A DNA stretch of 64,000 bases from Caulobacteraceae bacterium (GCA_027489335.1 JAIXZX010000014.1:186001-250000); one strand, 5' to 3'. Shown: positions 25,822-35,904, counted from the first letter of the stretch. Program-made: numbers and translations. Notes: generated by a model not told the origin, from the sequence alone.

Positions 25822-26657
25822 TACCAGCCCGCCGCCCGCAGCTGGGGGGCATAGGTCCGGCTGACTGGAACCTCGGCCCCGCTGACCAGGGTCAGGACCG
25901 CCCGGCCGTCGCCCCGCCGCACATCGGCGATGGCCGCGCGGGCCACCCACCAGGACCGGTGGACCTGGGCGCCCTCAAGCCCTTGCAACTCTTCGATGGC
26001 GTCCCCCAGCCGCATGAGGATCAGGTCCTGACCCTTCGAGGTGTGGAGGCGCAGATAGTGATCCTCGGCCTCGATGGCGTGGAGGTCGGCGCCGCGCAGG
26101 CGCGGCGGCAGGCGCTCCAGAAACCGGACCGGCTTGACGGGCGGCGGCGCCGCGCGGAGCCGGCGCATGGCCTGGCTGCGGCTCTCCACCAGGGTGTTCA
26201 GCACCGTCATGGCCAGCGACAGAACGAAGACGCTGCCGAACAGATAGGGCAGGCCGCGCCAGGAGATCTGGTCACCGAAGACCAGCCACGTCGCCGTCCA
26301 GACCAGGCCTGTGAAGGGTACGGCCATGGCGAGCGCCGCCCACAGGCAGTTGACCCACATGCCCTCCAGTGGCGCGTCCTCGTCCCCATGATCGGGAAAG
26401 AAGGCCCGGGCGATGAACCCGCCCCACAGGGCGCCGATCCCCATCATCGGCAGCCAATAGGCCAGCCTTCGCCCCAGGGAGGCGTCTGCGTCGGCGAAGG
26501 CGCCCGACAGGGCGAGGAAACCGCCCACCGCCAGGGCGATCCCCAGGCCGCGGAGCCAGCCGGCCCTATCCTCATAGGGTCCGTAGACCAGGGGCCGACC
26601 CGTCGTTGACGGTTCGTCAGCCGACGGGGGCGCCTGTTCACGACGGCCGGACGTCAT
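25818..26657 (-). CDS. membrane-bound LytTR-family transcriptional regulator
   Basis: The 279-residue protein has four predicted membrane helices in its N-terminal two thirds (for example LRGLGIALAVGGFLAL and GLPYLFGSVFVLSLAM) and a C-terminal LytTR DNA-binding domain (about 185-279: AIEAEDHYLRLHTSKG, EGAQVHRSWWVARAAIADV, VSRTYAPQLRAAGW). LytTR proteins bind direct repeats. It is divergently positioned from the DUF2306 gene (86 bases apart), a pairing that suggests it regulates that neighbour. Two starts are possible; 26657 was chosen. Confidence 0.88.
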   Translation of the reverse strand: MTSGRREQAPPSADEPSTTGRPLVYGPYEDRAGWLRGLGIALAVGGFLALSGAFADADASLGRRLAYWLPMMGIGALWGGFIARAFFPDHGDEDAPLEGMWVNCLWAALAMAVPFTGLVWTATWLVFGDQISWRGLPYLFGSVFVLSLAMTVLNTLVESRSQAMRRLRAAPPPVKPVRFLERLPPRLRGADLHAIEAEDHYLRLHTSKGQDLILMRLGDAIEELQGLEGAQVHRSWWVARAAIADVRRGDGRAVLTLVSGAEVPVSRTYAPQLRAAGWY

Positions 26658-26743
26658 TCCACGAAACCCCGCTGGCCGCACGCCCGTCTCAACCCTTGTC
26701 TCCGCCCAGATCGCGGCGCCGCCGCACCGAAAGGAGATACCCC

Positions 26744-27307
26744 ATGTCGCTCGCCCGGCAAGACAGCCAGCCCCGCCTGAGCCCCCTGAAGGCCATGACC
26801 TTCGGCCGGGGCTTCGCCCTCAGCCTGGTTGTGGTGCTGCTTATCCTGACCGGGGCCATGTGGGGCATCTGGCCCGCGATCTGGCAGGATCTGGCCGCAG
26901 CCCGGCCCCGCGCTCCAGACTTCGCCGTCCTGGCCGAGCTGTCGCCGGTGGTCAAAATCCACCTCTACACCGCCCTGGCGGCGCTGGCCCTGGGCGCAGT
27001 GCTGATGGCGGCGCGCAAAGGGCGGACCTTCCATCGCGTAGCCGGCTGGATGTGGGTGGCCCTGGTGATGACGACGGCGCTTTCCACACTGTTCATCACC
27101 AGCCTGAGCCCTGGGCGCTGGTCGCTGATTCATCTTTTCACTGGCTGGACCCTGATCATCCTGCCCCTCGCGGTGATGTGGGCCAGGCGTCGCGACGTCG
27201 CGCGCCACCGGCGGGCGATGATGGGCCTGTTCTACGGCGCCTTCGCCATCAACCTGGCCTTCACCTTCATTCCCGGCCGGACCATGTGGACCCTATTCTT
27301 TGGCTGA
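26744..27307 (+). CDS. DUF2306 family membrane protein
   Basis: A 187-residue membrane protein of the DUF2306 family with about four to five helices, including LSLVVVLLILTGAMWGIW, KIHLYTALAALALGAVLM and GWMWVALVMTTALSTLFI. Histidine positions (KIHLY, FHRVAG, IHLFTGW, RHRRAMMGLFYGA) resemble haem- or quinone-binding membrane helices, but no function is established. AAGGAGATACCCC precedes ATG 26744. The gene lies beside a divergent LytTR regulator and upstream of sucC. Confidence 0.88.
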   Translation: MSLARQDSQPRLSPLKAMTFGRGFALSLVVVLLILTGAMWGIWPAIWQDLAAARPRAPDFAVLAELSPVVKIHLYTALAALALGAVLMAARKGRTFHRVAGWMWVALVMTTALSTLFITSLSPGRWSLIHLFTGWTLIILPLAVMWARRRDVARHRRAMMGLFYGAFAINLAFTFIPGRTMWTLFFG

Positions 27308-27352
27308 GGCGCCCATGTCACTTTGGTTAGGGTGTGACGTCGGGTTAGCGGG

Positions 27353-27381
27353 TTGCCACGCTGGGAGGCGGCGCCTATAAG
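27353..27381 (+). promoter_or_regulatory. candidate sigma70 promoter for sucCD-sucA-odhB-lpd
   Basis: TTGCCA (27353-27358) and TATAAG (27376-27381) are separated by 17 bases, placing a start site near 27388, about 47 bases before the sucC ATG. This is the closest sigma70 match I found in the window. Confidence 0.55.
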
Positions 27382-27434
27382 CCCGAGAACTCGCCGGTCC
27401 GGGCGAGACGATTTCAGCGACAAATCGCAGCCTC

Positions 27435-28634
27435 ATGAACATCCACGAGCATCAAGCCAAAGCCGTCCTCGCAGAGTTCGGCGTGGCGGTTCCGCGCGGC
27501 TTCGCCGCCCACACCGTCGAAGAGGCCGCCCAGGCCGCCGCGAAGCTGGGAGGCCCGGTCTGGGTCGTCAAATCCCAGATCCACGCCGGCGGACGCGGCA
27601 AGGGCCGCTTTGAAGGCCTCGGTCCCGACGCCAAGGGCGGGGTCCGGGTGGTCAAGTCCGCCGATGAGGTCAAGACCAACGCCGAAGAGATGCTCGGCCG
27701 CGTGCTGGTGACGCACCAGACGGGCCCCAAGGGCAAGCAGGTCAACCGCCTCTATATCGAGGAAGGCGCGGCCATCGCCCGGGAGCTCTACCTCTCCCTG
27801 CTGGTCGACCGCGACACCAGCCGCGTCTCGGTGGTCGCCTCCACCGAAGGCGGCATGGACATCGAAGAGGTCGCCGCCTCGACCCCTGAAAAAATCATCA
27901 GCTTCTCCATCGACCCGGCCACCGGCGTCTTCCCGCACCACGGGCGCAACCTGGCCAAGTCGCTTGGCCTGACCGGCGGTCTGGCCAAGGAAGCCGCCAC
28001 CCTGCTCGGCCAGCTCTATGCGGCGTTCCTCGCCAAGGACATGGAGATGCTCGAGATCAACCCGCTGATCGTCACCGCCGACGATCACCTGCGGGTGCTG
28101 GACGCCAAGGTCAGCTTCGACGGCAACGCGCTCTATCGCCACCCCGACATCGTCGAGCTGCGCGACACCAGCGAGGAAGACGACAAGGAAATCGAGGCGT
28201 CCAAGTACGACCTCTCCTACATCGCCCTGGACGGTGAAATCGGCTGCATGGTCAATGGCGCGGGCCTGGCCATGGCGACCATGGACATCATCAAGCTCTA
28301 TGGCGCAGAGCCCGCCAACTTCCTCGACGTGGGCGGCGGCGCCACCAAGGAGAAGGTCATCGCGGCCTTCAAGATCATCACCGCCGATCCCAGCGTGAAG
28401 GGGATCCTGGTCAATATCTTCGGCGGCATCATGCGCTGCGACATCATCGCCGAGGGCGTGGTCGAAGCCGTGAAGGAAGTCGGCCTGCAGGTGCCCCTGG
28501 TAGTTCGCCTGGAAGGCACCAATGTCGAGCTCGGCAAGAAGATCATCGCCGAGAGCGGCCTGAACGTCGTGTCCGCCAATGATCTGTCGGACGGCGCGGA
28601 AAAGATCGTCAAGGCCGTTCGGGGAGCTGCTTAA
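27435..28634 (+). CDS. sucC: succinyl-CoA synthetase beta subunit
   Basis: SucC, the ATP-grasp subunit of ADP-forming succinyl-CoA synthetase, makes ATP while converting succinyl-CoA to succinate in the TCA cycle. The 399-residue length is right. Signatures are [47 protein letters not shown] and [12 protein letters not shown]. Its TAA overlaps the sucD ATG by one base (TAATG), so the two subunits are coupled. A sigma70-like promoter lies upstream and the operon likely continues to lpd. Confidence 0.98.
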   Translation: MNIHEHQAKAVLAEFGVAVPRGFAAHTVEEAAQAAAKLGGPVWVVKSQIHAGGRGKGRFEGLGPDAKGGVRVVKSADEVKTNAEEMLGRVLVTHQTGPKGKQVNRLYIEEGAAIARELYLSLLVDRDTSRVSVVASTEGGMDIEEVAASTPEKIISFSIDPATGVFPHHGRNLAKSLGLTGGLAKEAATLLGQLYAAFLAKDMEMLEINPLIVTADDHLRVLDAKVSFDGNALYRHPDIVELRDTSEEDDKEIEASKYDLSYIALDGEIGCMVNGAGLAMATMDIIKLYGAEPANFLDVGGGATKEKVIAAFKIITADPSVKGILVNIFGGIMRCDIIAEGVVEAVKEVGLQVPLVVRLEGTNVELGKKIIAESGLNVVSANDLSDGAEKIVKAVRGAA

Positions 28635-29512
28635 TGTCCATCCTCATCGGAAAAGAAACCCGCGTCATCTGCCAGGGCATCACCGGCAGCCAGGGTACGT
28701 TCCACTCGGAACAGGCCATGGCCTACGGGACCAAGATGGTCGGCGGCGTCACGCCCGGTAAGGGCGGCACGACCCATATCGGCCTGCCGGTGTTCGACAC
28801 CGTCAGCGAGGCGGTCAACCAGACCGGCGCCGAGGCCAGCGTGATCTACGTCCCGCCGCCGTTCGCCGCGGACTCGATTCTCGAGGCCATCCAGGCCGAG
28901 ATCCCCCTGATCATCTGCATCACCGAGGGCATCCCGGTGGCCGACATGGTCAAGGTCAAGCGCGCCCTGTCGGGCTCGAAGTCCCGCCTGATCGGTCCCA
29001 ACTGCCCGGGCGTCCTGACCCCGGACGAGTGCAAGATCGGCATCATGCCGGGAAATATCTTCAAGCGCGGCTCGGTGGGTGTTGTCTCCCGCTCCGGCAC
29101 GCTTACCTACGAAGCTGTGTTTCAGACCACTCAGGTGGGCTTGGGCCAGACCACCGCTGTCGGCATCGGCGGCGACCCGGTCAAAGGCACCGAGTTCATC
29201 GACGTGCTTCAGATGTTCCTCGACGACGACGAGACCGAGTCGATCATCATGATCGGCGAGATCGGCGGCGCAGCCGAGGAAGCGGCGGCTGAATTCATCA
29301 AGAATTCACCAAAGAAGAAGCCTATGGTCGGATTCATCGCGGGACGCACCGCCCCCCCCGGGCGGCGGATGGGTCACGCGGGCGCAATCATTTCGGGCGG
29401 CAAGGGCGGCGCCGAGGACAAGATCGCGGCGATGGAAGATGCGGGCATCCGCGTCTCGCCTTCTCCGGCGAAACTCGGCGAAACCCTGCTCCAGGTGCTC
29501 AAGGGCGCCTGA
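28634..29512 (+). CDS. sucD: succinyl-CoA synthetase alpha subunit
   Basis: SucD binds CoA and carries the phosphohistidine. The 292-residue protein has the CoA-binding [18 protein letters not shown] region, [10 protein letters not shown], the [14 protein letters not shown] loop and His248 in [10 protein letters not shown], the phosphorylated residue. It begins one base before the sucC stop ends. The 75 bases between sucD and sucA hold an inverted repeat (GGTCCGC 29531-29537 and GCGGACC 29565-29571), but no obvious terminator. Confidence 0.98.
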   Translation: MSILIGKETRVICQGITGSQGTFHSEQAMAYGTKMVGGVTPGKGGTTHIGLPVFDTVSEAVNQTGAEASVIYVPPPFAADSILEAIQAEIPLIICITEGIPVADMVKVKRALSGSKSRLIGPNCPGVLTPDECKIGIMPGNIFKRGSVGVVSRSGTLTYEAVFQTTQVGLGQTTAVGIGGDPVKGTEFIDVLQMFLDDDETESIIMIGEIGGAAEEAAAEFIKNSPKKKPMVGFIAGRTAPPGRRMGHAGAIISGGKGGAEDKIAAMEDAGIRVSPSPAKLGETLLQVLKGA

Positions 29513-29587
29513 CACAATCAAGCGTATGGCGGTCCGCCGTCGGCTCCTCTCACCAAGAAGCTTCGCGGACCGTCTGGAAGCGGAAGC

Positions 29588-32539
29588 ATGGCGGACGACG
29601 CAGGTCTGATTAACGAGGTGCTCGCCGAGACCTCGTTCCTCTACGGTGGCAATGGGGCCTTCGTAGAAGATCTCTACGCCCGGTGGGCGGAGAATCCCGG
29701 CTCGGTGGAGCCCTCGTGGCGCGCCTTCTTCGCCTCGCTCCATGAGCGGGCCGAGGAGATCAAGGCCGCCGCCGCCAAGCCGGGCTGGGTCAGGCCCGAT
29801 GCGCCGGCCGCCCGCCCCGACTGGCTTTCGGCCCTGGACGGGCTGTGGCCCGCCGTCGAGGCCAAGCTTGAAAAGAAGGTCGCCGAGCGCGCGCCGGCCG
29901 CCTCCACCGATACGGTGCGGGCCGCCACCCTGGATTCCCTGCGCGCCATCATGATGATCCGGGCCTACCGGATGCGCGGGCATCTGCGGGCCAATCTTGA
30001 CCCGCTGGGCATCGCCATCGTGCCCGGCGACGCCAGCGAGCTCGATCCGGCCTCCTACGGGTTCACTGAGGCTGACTACGACCGGCCGATCTTCCTCGAC
30101 TACGTACTGGGCTTGGAGACCTCCACGGTCCGCGAGATCCTCGACATCCTGCGTCGCACCTACTGCGGGGATGTCGGCGTGCAGTACATGCACATCTCCG
30201 ATCCGACCCAGAAGGCCTGGATGCAGGAGCGGATCGAGGGCCGCAACAAGGAGATCGAGTTCACCGAGAAGGGCAAGATCGCCATTCTCAAGAAGCTGAT
30301 CGAGGCCGAGGGCTTCGAACGCTTCCTGCACCGTCGGTTCCCCGGCACCAAGCGCTTCGGCCTGGACGGCGGCGAGGCCATGGTCCCGGCGCTGGAACAG
30401 ATCATCAAGCGCGGCGGGGCGCTCGGCGTCCGCGACATCGTGCTGGGCATGCCCCACCGGGGCCGCCTGAACGTGCTGGCCGCGGTGATGGGCAAACCCT
30501 ACCGCGTGATCTTCCACGAATTCCAGGGCGGATCGTCCCTGCCCACCGACATCGAGGGCTCCGGCGACGTCAAGTATCACCTGGGCGCCTCGTCGGACCG
30601 CAGCTTCGACGGCAATTCGGTCCACCTGTCGCTGACCGCCAATCCCAGCCACCTGGAGATCGTCAATCCGGTGGTGATCGGCAAGGCCCGGGCCAAGCAG
30701 GCCTTCACCCTGCGCGAAAACCCTGACGCCGGCCGCAGCCACGTCCTGCCCCTGCTGCTGCACGGGGACGCCGCCTTTGCGGGTCAGGGCGTCGTGGCCG
30801 AGTGCTTCGCGCTCTCCGGCCTCAAGGGCTATGGGGTGGGCGGTTCGATCCACTTCATCGTCAACAACCAGATTGGCTTCACCACCAGCCCGAAGAACAG
30901 CCGGTCCTCGCCCTATCCGTCGGACGTCGCCCTGATGGTCGAGGCGCCGATCTTCCACGTGAACGGGGATGACCCGGAGGCCGTGGTCTTCGCCGCCAAG
31001 GTGGCCACCGAGTTCCGCCAGCAGTTTGGCAAGGACGTGGTGATCGACATGTTCTGCTATCGGAGGTTTGGTCACAACGAGGGGGACGACCCCACGATGA
31101 CCCAGCCCCTGATGTACGCCAAGATCAAGGGCCACCCGTCGACGCGGGAGATCTACACCCAGCGCCTGATCGACGAGAAGGTCGTCACCGCTGAGGAGGT
31201 GGACGGCTGGATCGCCGAGTTCGCCGACTTCCTCGACAAGGAATTCGACGCCGGCAAGGACTACAAGGCCAACAAGGCTGACTGGCTGGACGGCAAGTGG
31301 TCGGGGCTCACCCTGCCCACCACCGAGGACCGCCGCGGCGACACCGCCGTGCCCCTGCAGAAGCTGCTCGACCTGGGCCGCAAGATCACCGCGGCGCCGG
31401 AACGGATCAACATCCACAAGACCGTCGCCCGGGTGCTGCAGACCCGCCGCGAGGCCATCGAGAGCGGCGAGGGCCTGGACTGGGCCACCGCCGAGCACCT
31501 GGCCTTCGCCACCCTGCTCGACGAGGGCTATCCGGTCCGCCTGTCAGGCCAGGACAGCGTGCGCGGCACCTTTACCCAGCGCCACTCGGCCCTGATCGAC
31601 CAGACCACCGAGGACGCCTACTTCCCCCTGCGCAACCTGTCGCCCAACCAGGCGCACTTCGAGGTGCTGGATTCCGCCCTGTCGGAAGAGGCGGTGCTGG
31701 GCTTCGAATACGGCTTCTCCCTGGCCGAACCCCGGACGTTGACCCTGTGGGAGGCCCAGTTCGGGGACTTCACCAACGGCGCCCAGGTGGTCATCGACCA
31801 GTTCATCTCCTCGGGCGAACGCAAGTGGCTGCGGATGAGCGGCCTCGTGATGCTGCTGCCCCACGGCTATGAGGGCCAGGGTCCGGAACACTCTTCCGCC
31901 CGCCTTGAACGCTTCCTGCAGTCCTGCGCCGAGGACAATATGCAGGTGGCCAACTGCACCACGCCGGCCAACTATTTCCACATCCTGCGCCGCCAGCTGC
32001 TGCGGGAGTTCCGCAAGCCGCTGATCCTGATGACGCCCAAGAGCCTGTTGCGGCACAAGAAGGCCGTCTCGCGGCTCACCGACCTGTCGGAGGGCTCGTC
32101 CTTCCACCGGGTGCTGCTGGACGACGCCGAGCGGGGCGTGAACACCACCACGACGCTCGTTCCCGACGAAAAGATCCGCCGGGTCATCCTCTGCTCGGGC
32201 AAGGTCTATTACGACCTGCTGGAGGCCCGCGAGGCCAAGGGGATCGACGACGTCTACATTCTGCGCCTGGAGCAGTTCTATCCCTGGCCGGTGAAATCCC
32301 TGTCGGCGGAGTTGAAGCGGTTCAAGGACGCCGAGCTGGTCTGGTGCCAGGAAGAGCCGAAGAATATGGGCGGCTGGACCTTCGTCGACCCGTGGCTGGA
32401 GCTCACCCTAGAGCGCCTGGACGTGCAGTCCCGCCGCGCCCGCTATGTGGGTCGCCCGGCTTCGGCCTCGACGGCCGCGGGCCTGATGAGCCGCCACCTC
32501 GCTGAGCTCGAAACCTTCCTCAACGAAGCCTTCGCCTAG
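29588..32539 (+). CDS. sucA: 2-oxoglutarate dehydrogenase E1 component
   Basis: SucA is the thiamine-diphosphate E1 subunit, which decarboxylates 2-oxoglutarate and passes succinyl to the lipoyl domain of OdhB. The 983-residue protein has the N-terminal FLYGGNGAFVEDLYARW segment, the TPP region with HRGRLNVLAAVMGKP, the GDAAFAGQGVVAE core, FGHNEGDDPT, and the C-terminal LLPHGYEGQGPEHSSAR. Length and motifs agree with typical OdhA/SucA. It follows sucD and precedes odhB by 46 bases, a standard alphaproteobacterial operon. Confidence 0.98.
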   Translation: MADDAGLINEVLAETSFLYGGNGAFVEDLYARWAENPGSVEPSWRAFFASLHERAEEIKAAAAKPGWVRPDAPAARPDWLSALDGLWPAVEAKLEKKVAERAPAASTDTVRAATLDSLRAIMMIRAYRMRGHLRANLDPLGIAIVPGDASELDPASYGFTEADYDRPIFLDYVLGLETSTVREILDILRRTYCGDVGVQYMHISDPTQKAWMQERIEGRNKEIEFTEKGKIAILKKLIEAEGFERFLHRRFPGTKRFGLDGGEAMVPALEQIIKRGGALGVRDIVLGMPHRGRLNVLAAVMGKPYRVIFHEFQGGSSLPTDIEGSGDVKYHLGASSDRSFDGNSVHLSLTANPSHLEIVNPVVIGKARAKQAFTLRENPDAGRSHVLPLLLHGDAAFAGQGVVAECFALSGLKGYGVGGSIHFIVNNQIGFTTSPKNSRSSPYPSDVALMVEAPIFHVNGDDPEAVVFAAKVATEFRQQFGKDVVIDMFCYRRFGHNEGDDPTMTQPLMYAKIKGHPSTREIYTQRLIDEKVVTAEEVDGWIAEFADFLDKEFDAGKDYKANKADWLDGKWSGLTLPTTEDRRGDTAVPLQKLLDLGRKITAAPERINIHKTVARVLQTRREAIESGEGLDWATAEHLAFATLLDEGYPVRLSGQDSVRGTFTQRHSALIDQTTEDAYFPLRNLSPNQAHFEVLDSALSEEAVLGFEYGFSLAEPRTLTLWEAQFGDFTNGAQVVIDQFISSGERKWLRMSGLVMLLPHGYEGQGPEHSSARLERFLQSCAEDNMQVANCTTPANYFHILRRQLLREFRKPLILMTPKSLLRHKKAVSRLTDLSEGSSFHRVLLDDAERGVNTTTTLVPDEKIRRVILCSGKVYYDLLEAREAKGIDDVYILRLEQFYPWPVKSLSAELKRFKDAELVWCQEEPKNMGGWTFVDPWLELTLERLDVQSRRARYVGRPASASTAAGLMSRHLAELETFLNEAFA

Positions 32540-32585
32540 GGCGTCGTTCGTCTAAAGAACTGAATAAGAACAGGAATCTACCACT

Positions 32586-33803
32586 ATGGCCGACATCATG
32601 ACCCCCGCCCTGGGCGAGTCCGTCACCGAGGCGACGGTGGCGCGCTGGACCAAGAAGGCGGGCGATGCCGTCCGTAAGGACGAGATCCTGGTCGAGCTGG
32701 AGACCGACAAGGTCAGCCTGGAAGTCGCCGCTCCCGCCGATGGCGTGCTGAGCGAGATCCTGGCCGGCGAAGGCGACACGGTCGAGCCGGGCACGGTGCT
32801 GGGCAAGATGTCCGAGGGCGGCGCGGCCGCCGCGCCCGCCAAGGCTGAGGCCCCCAAGGCCGAGGCCAAGCCGGAACCCAAGGCCGAAGCGGCTCCTGCC
32901 CCTTCGCCGGCCAAGACCGAAGCCGCCAAGCCCGCCGCCCCCTCGGCTCAGCGGATCGCCGCCGAGAACAATCTCGACCTGGCCAAGGTGAGCGGGTCGG
33001 GCAAGGACGGCCGGGTGACCAAGGGCGACGCCATCGCCGCCCTGGAGACCCGCGCCAGCGCGCCTGCGCCGGCCGCCGCCCCGTCGGCGCCCCGCGAGCT
33101 GCATGAGCGTGAGGAGCGGGTCCGCATGACCCGCCTGCGCCAGACCATCGCCCGGCGCCTGAAGGAGGCGCAGAACAACGCCGCCATGCTGACCACCTTC
33201 AACGAGGTGGACATGAGCGCGGTCATGGCCCTGCGCACCGAGTACAAGGACGTGTTCGAGAAGCGCCACGGGGTCCGCCTGGGCTTCATGAGCTTCTTCG
33301 TGAAGGCCTGTATCGCGGCGCTGAAGCAGGTGCCCGACGTCAATGCCGAGATCGACGGCCAGGACATCATCTACAAGAACCACTACGACATCGGCGTCGC
33401 CGTCGGCACCGAGAAGGGCCTTGTCGTTCCCGTCATCCGTGACGCCGACGAGATGAGCCTGGCCGGTGTGGAAAAGGCCATTGGCGCCATGGGCAAGAAG
33501 GCCCGCGACGGCCAGCTGGCCCTGGACGATCTGCAGGGCGGCACCTTCACCATCTCCAACGGTGGGGTCTATGGCTCGCTGATGTCCACCCCGATCCTGA
33601 ACGCCCCGCAGTCGGGGATCCTGGGCATGCACAAGATCCAGGAGCGCCCCATGGTCGTGAAGGGCCAGGTGGTGATCCGCCCGATGATGTATCTGGCGCT
33701 CTCCTACGACCACCGCGTGGTGGACGGCCAGGGCGCGGTGACCTTCCTGGTGAAGGTCAAGGACGCCATCGAAGATCCCCAGCGCCTGCTGCTGGACCTC
33801 TAA
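32586..33803 (+). CDS. odhB: 2-oxoglutarate dehydrogenase E2 (dihydrolipoyl succinyltransferase)
   Basis: OdhB forms the core of the complex and transfers succinyl from lipoamide to CoA. The 405-residue protein has one lipoyl domain with Lys42 in [11 protein letters not shown]. An Ala/Pro/Lys-rich linker follows (about 80-115). The peripheral subunit-binding domain is at about 118-155 ([29 protein letters not shown]), and the acyltransferase domain ends in [17 protein letters not shown]. An intercistronic hairpin lies before lpd. Confidence 0.97.
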   Translation: MADIMTPALGESVTEATVARWTKKAGDAVRKDEILVELETDKVSLEVAAPADGVLSEILAGEGDTVEPGTVLGKMSEGGAAAAPAKAEAPKAEAKPEPKAEAAPAPSPAKTEAAKPAAPSAQRIAAENNLDLAKVSGSGKDGRVTKGDAIAALETRASAPAPAAAPSAPRELHEREERVRMTRLRQTIARRLKEAQNNAAMLTTFNEVDMSAVMALRTEYKDVFEKRHGVRLGFMSFFVKACIAALKQVPDVNAEIDGQDIIYKNHYDIGVAVGTEKGLVVPVIRDADEMSLAGVEKAIGAMGKKARDGQLALDDLQGGTFTISNGGVYGSLMSTPILNAPQSGILGMHKIQERPMVVKGQVVIRPMMYLALSYDHRVVDGQGAVTFLVKVKDAIEDPQRLLLDL

Positions 33804-33810
33804 GACAGCC

Positions 33811-33834
33811 AGGGGCGCGGGGGACCGCGCCCCT
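33811..33834 (+). terminator. intercistronic hairpin between odhB and lpd
   Basis: AGGGGCGCG (33811-33819) and CGCGCCCCT (33826-33834) form a perfect 9-bp stem with a GGGGAC loop, followed by TCGGCTTT. It may be a partial terminator or an mRNA-stability hairpin within the operon. Confidence 0.5.
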
Positions 33835-33872
33835 TCGGCTTTAAGACCCTCTGACCTACGGATTGCAGTCCC

Positions 33873-35273
33873 ATGTCCCAATACGACGTCGTCATCATCG
33901 GGGGCGGCCCCGGCGGCTACAATGCGGCCATCCGCGCCGGCCAGCTCGGCCTGAAGGTGGCCTGCGTCGAGAAGCGCGACACCCTGGGGGGCACCTGCCT
34001 GAACGTCGGCTGCATGCCGTCCAAGGCCCTGCTGCATGCGTCAGAGCTCTATGACGCGGCCATGGGCAAGGAGTTCGCCACCCTCGGCATCGAGGTGAAG
34101 CCCAAGCTGAACCTGTCGCAGATGATGGCCCAGAAGGCCGACTCCGTGACCCAGCTGACCAAGGGCATCGAATTCCTTTTCAAGAAGAACAAGGCCGACT
34201 GGATCAAGGGCGCGGGCAAGATCACCGGCCCCGGCAAGGTCGAGGTGACCGCCGCCGACGGCTCGGTCCAGACGCTTGAAGCCAAGAACATCGTCATCGC
34301 CACCGGCTCGGAGCCCACCCCGCTTCCCGGCGTGACCATCGACCAGCAGCGGATCGTGGACTCCACCGGCGCGCTCTCCCTGCCTGAAGTGCCCAAGAAG
34401 CTGATCGTGGTCGGCGCCGGCATCATCGGCCTGGAGCTGGGCTCGGTCTGGCGCCGCCTGGGCGCCGAGGTGACCGTGGTGGAGTTCCTCGACCGCATCA
34501 CGCCGGGCATGGACACCGAAACCGCCAAGACCTTCCAGCGCTCGCTCACCAAGCAGGGGATCGTCTTCAAGCTGGGGGCCAAGGTGACCGGCGCCGAGAC
34601 CTCAAAGTCCGGCGTCAAGCTGACCGTCGAGCCTGTGGCTGGCGGCGAGGCCGAGACGCTGGAGGCCGACTACGTCCTGGTGGCCATCGGCCGGCGCCCC
34701 TACACCGAGGGTCTGGGCTTGGAGAGCGTCGGCGTCACCACCGACAAGCGCGGCGTCATTGAGACCGATCACTTCAAGACCTCGGCGCCGGGCGTCTGGG
34801 CCATCGGCGACGCCATCCACGGCCCCATGCTGGCCCACAAGGCCGAGGAAGACGCCGTGGCCTGTATCGAGCTGATCGCCGGCAAGGCCGGCCATGTGGA
34901 CTACAATCTGGTGCCCAGCGTGGTCTACACCGCCCCGGAAGTGGCCTGGGTCGGCAAGACCGAGGAGCAGCTGAAGGAGGCGGGCGTCGCCTACAAGGTC
35001 GGCAAGTTCCCCTTCACCGCCAACAGCCGCGCCAAGATCAACCACGAGACAGACGGCTTCGCCAAGATCCTGGCCGACGCCAAGACCGACGAGATTCTCG
35101 GCGTCCATATTGTCGGCCCGCAGGCCGGCGAAATGATCGGCGAATACTGCGTGGCCATGGCCTTCAAGGCCGCCAGTGAGGACATCGCCCGCACCAGCCA
35201 CCCCCACCCGACCCGCTCGGAAGCCGGCCGTCAGGCGGCCATGGGCGTCGAGGGCTGGACGATGCAGTCCTGA
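33873..35273 (+). CDS. lpdA: dihydrolipoyl dehydrogenase (E3)
   Basis: Lpd reoxidises dihydrolipoamide using FAD and NAD+. The 466-residue protein has the FAD motif GGGPGGYNAAI, the redox disulfide Cys42 and Cys47 in GGTCLNVGCMPSK, the NAD motif GAGIIGLELGSVWRRLGAEV, the second FAD motif WAIGDAIHGPMLAHKAEEDA, and the C-terminal HPHPTRSE catalytic His-Glu pair. It is the last gene of the TCA operon and is followed by a family A repeat rather than a recognised terminator. Confidence 0.98.
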   Translation: MSQYDVVIIGGGPGGYNAAIRAGQLGLKVACVEKRDTLGGTCLNVGCMPSKALLHASELYDAAMGKEFATLGIEVKPKLNLSQMMAQKADSVTQLTKGIEFLFKKNKADWIKGAGKITGPGKVEVTAADGSVQTLEAKNIVIATGSEPTPLPGVTIDQQRIVDSTGALSLPEVPKKLIVVGAGIIGLELGSVWRRLGAEVTVVEFLDRITPGMDTETAKTFQRSLTKQGIVFKLGAKVTGAETSKSGVKLTVEPVAGGEAETLEADYVLVAIGRRPYTEGLGLESVGVTTDKRGVIETDHFKTSAPGVWAIGDAIHGPMLAHKAEEDAVACIELIAGKAGHVDYNLVPSVVYTAPEVAWVGKTEEQLKEAGVAYKVGKFPFTANSRAKINHETDGFAKILADAKTDEILGVHIVGPQAGEMIGEYCVAMAFKAASEDIARTSHPHPTRSEAGRQAAMGVEGWTMQS

Positions 35274-35293
35274 GGATAGCAGACCCCATTGGT

Positions 35294-35380
35294 CGTCATG
35301 GTCGGGCTTGACCCGACCATCCATGAACACCTCGATCGGCCGGTGTGCCTGGGCCCTCGGATCAAGTCCGAGGGCGACGG
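35294..35380. repeat. dispersed two-hairpin intergenic repeat, family A copy 2
   Basis: Hairpin one (35298-35320) has perfect arms ATGGTCGGG/CCCGACCAT around CTTGA. Hairpin two (35353-35375) has GCCCTCGGA/TCCGAGGGC around TCAAG, the same arms as at 8396. The spacer again has CCATGAACAC and GTGTGCCTGG. It lies between the convergent ends of lpd and the GNAT gene. Confidence 0.8.
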
Positions 35381-35403
35381 CGGTATGGCGTGACGAGCGC
35401 CCC

Positions 35404-35904
35404 TCAGCCCGCCTGGGCGAGCGGCTCGGGCTCCAGAACCATCACATATTCCTCGACCTCTTCGCCGCGGCCGGGGGCGAACGCCGCCGACTGACCGCGG
35501 ATGACGAAGCCTGCGTGCTGCAACACCTTCAGCGAGGCGATGTTGTCCTTGGCCACCCGGGCTTCTACGGGCCGCGTGGCGATCTGCTGCAGGAAGGCGA
35601 CCAGGGCCTGGGTCGCCACCCCATGTCCCCACCAGGGCTTGCCCACCCAGTAGGAGACCGAGGGCGACCCTGCGGTGGTGTGATTGAGGATGTGGCCGGC
35701 CACGTCCCCGGCCACCTCGATGGTGCGGGCCGTGACCCCGGACGTCTTCAGCAGCTTGTCCCAGCGCGCCATGAAGGCGGCCCGGTCCTCAGGATCGGCG
35801 GCGCCGAAGGCGGCCATGCGGTTGGCGGCGGGATCCCGCTGCTGCTCGAAAAAGATCGGCAGGTCGCCGGGAATCACGGGGCGAAGTCGGACAGGGCAGG
35901 TCAT
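35404..35904 (-). CDS. GNAT family N-acetyltransferase
   Basis: The 166-residue protein is a RimJ/RimL-like GNAT: LRPVIPGDLPIFFEQQRDPAANRMAAF at the N-terminus, GSPSVSYWVGKPWWGHGVATQALVAFL as the acetyl-CoA region, and VAKDNIASLKVLQHAGFV near the C-terminus. Its target is unknown. Its ATG overlaps the stop of xerC by four bases (ATGA), so it is probably co-translated with xerC, a coupling I would not expect from function alone. Confidence 0.9.
   Translation of the reverse strand: MTCPVRLRPVIPGDLPIFFEQQRDPAANRMAAFGAADPEDRAAFMARWDKLLKTSGVTARTIEVAGDVAGHILNHTTAGSPSVSYWVGKPWWGHGVATQALVAFLQQIATRPVEARVAKDNIASLKVLQHAGFVIRGQSAAFAPGRGEEVEEYVMVLEPEPLAQAG

Noticed and set aside
29306-31498. A 730-codon open frame antisense to sucA
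   Set aside because: High-GC DNA gives long antisense frames; this one has no ribosome-binding site, its composition is Gly/Arg/His-rich, and it lies wholly within a strongly conserved gene.
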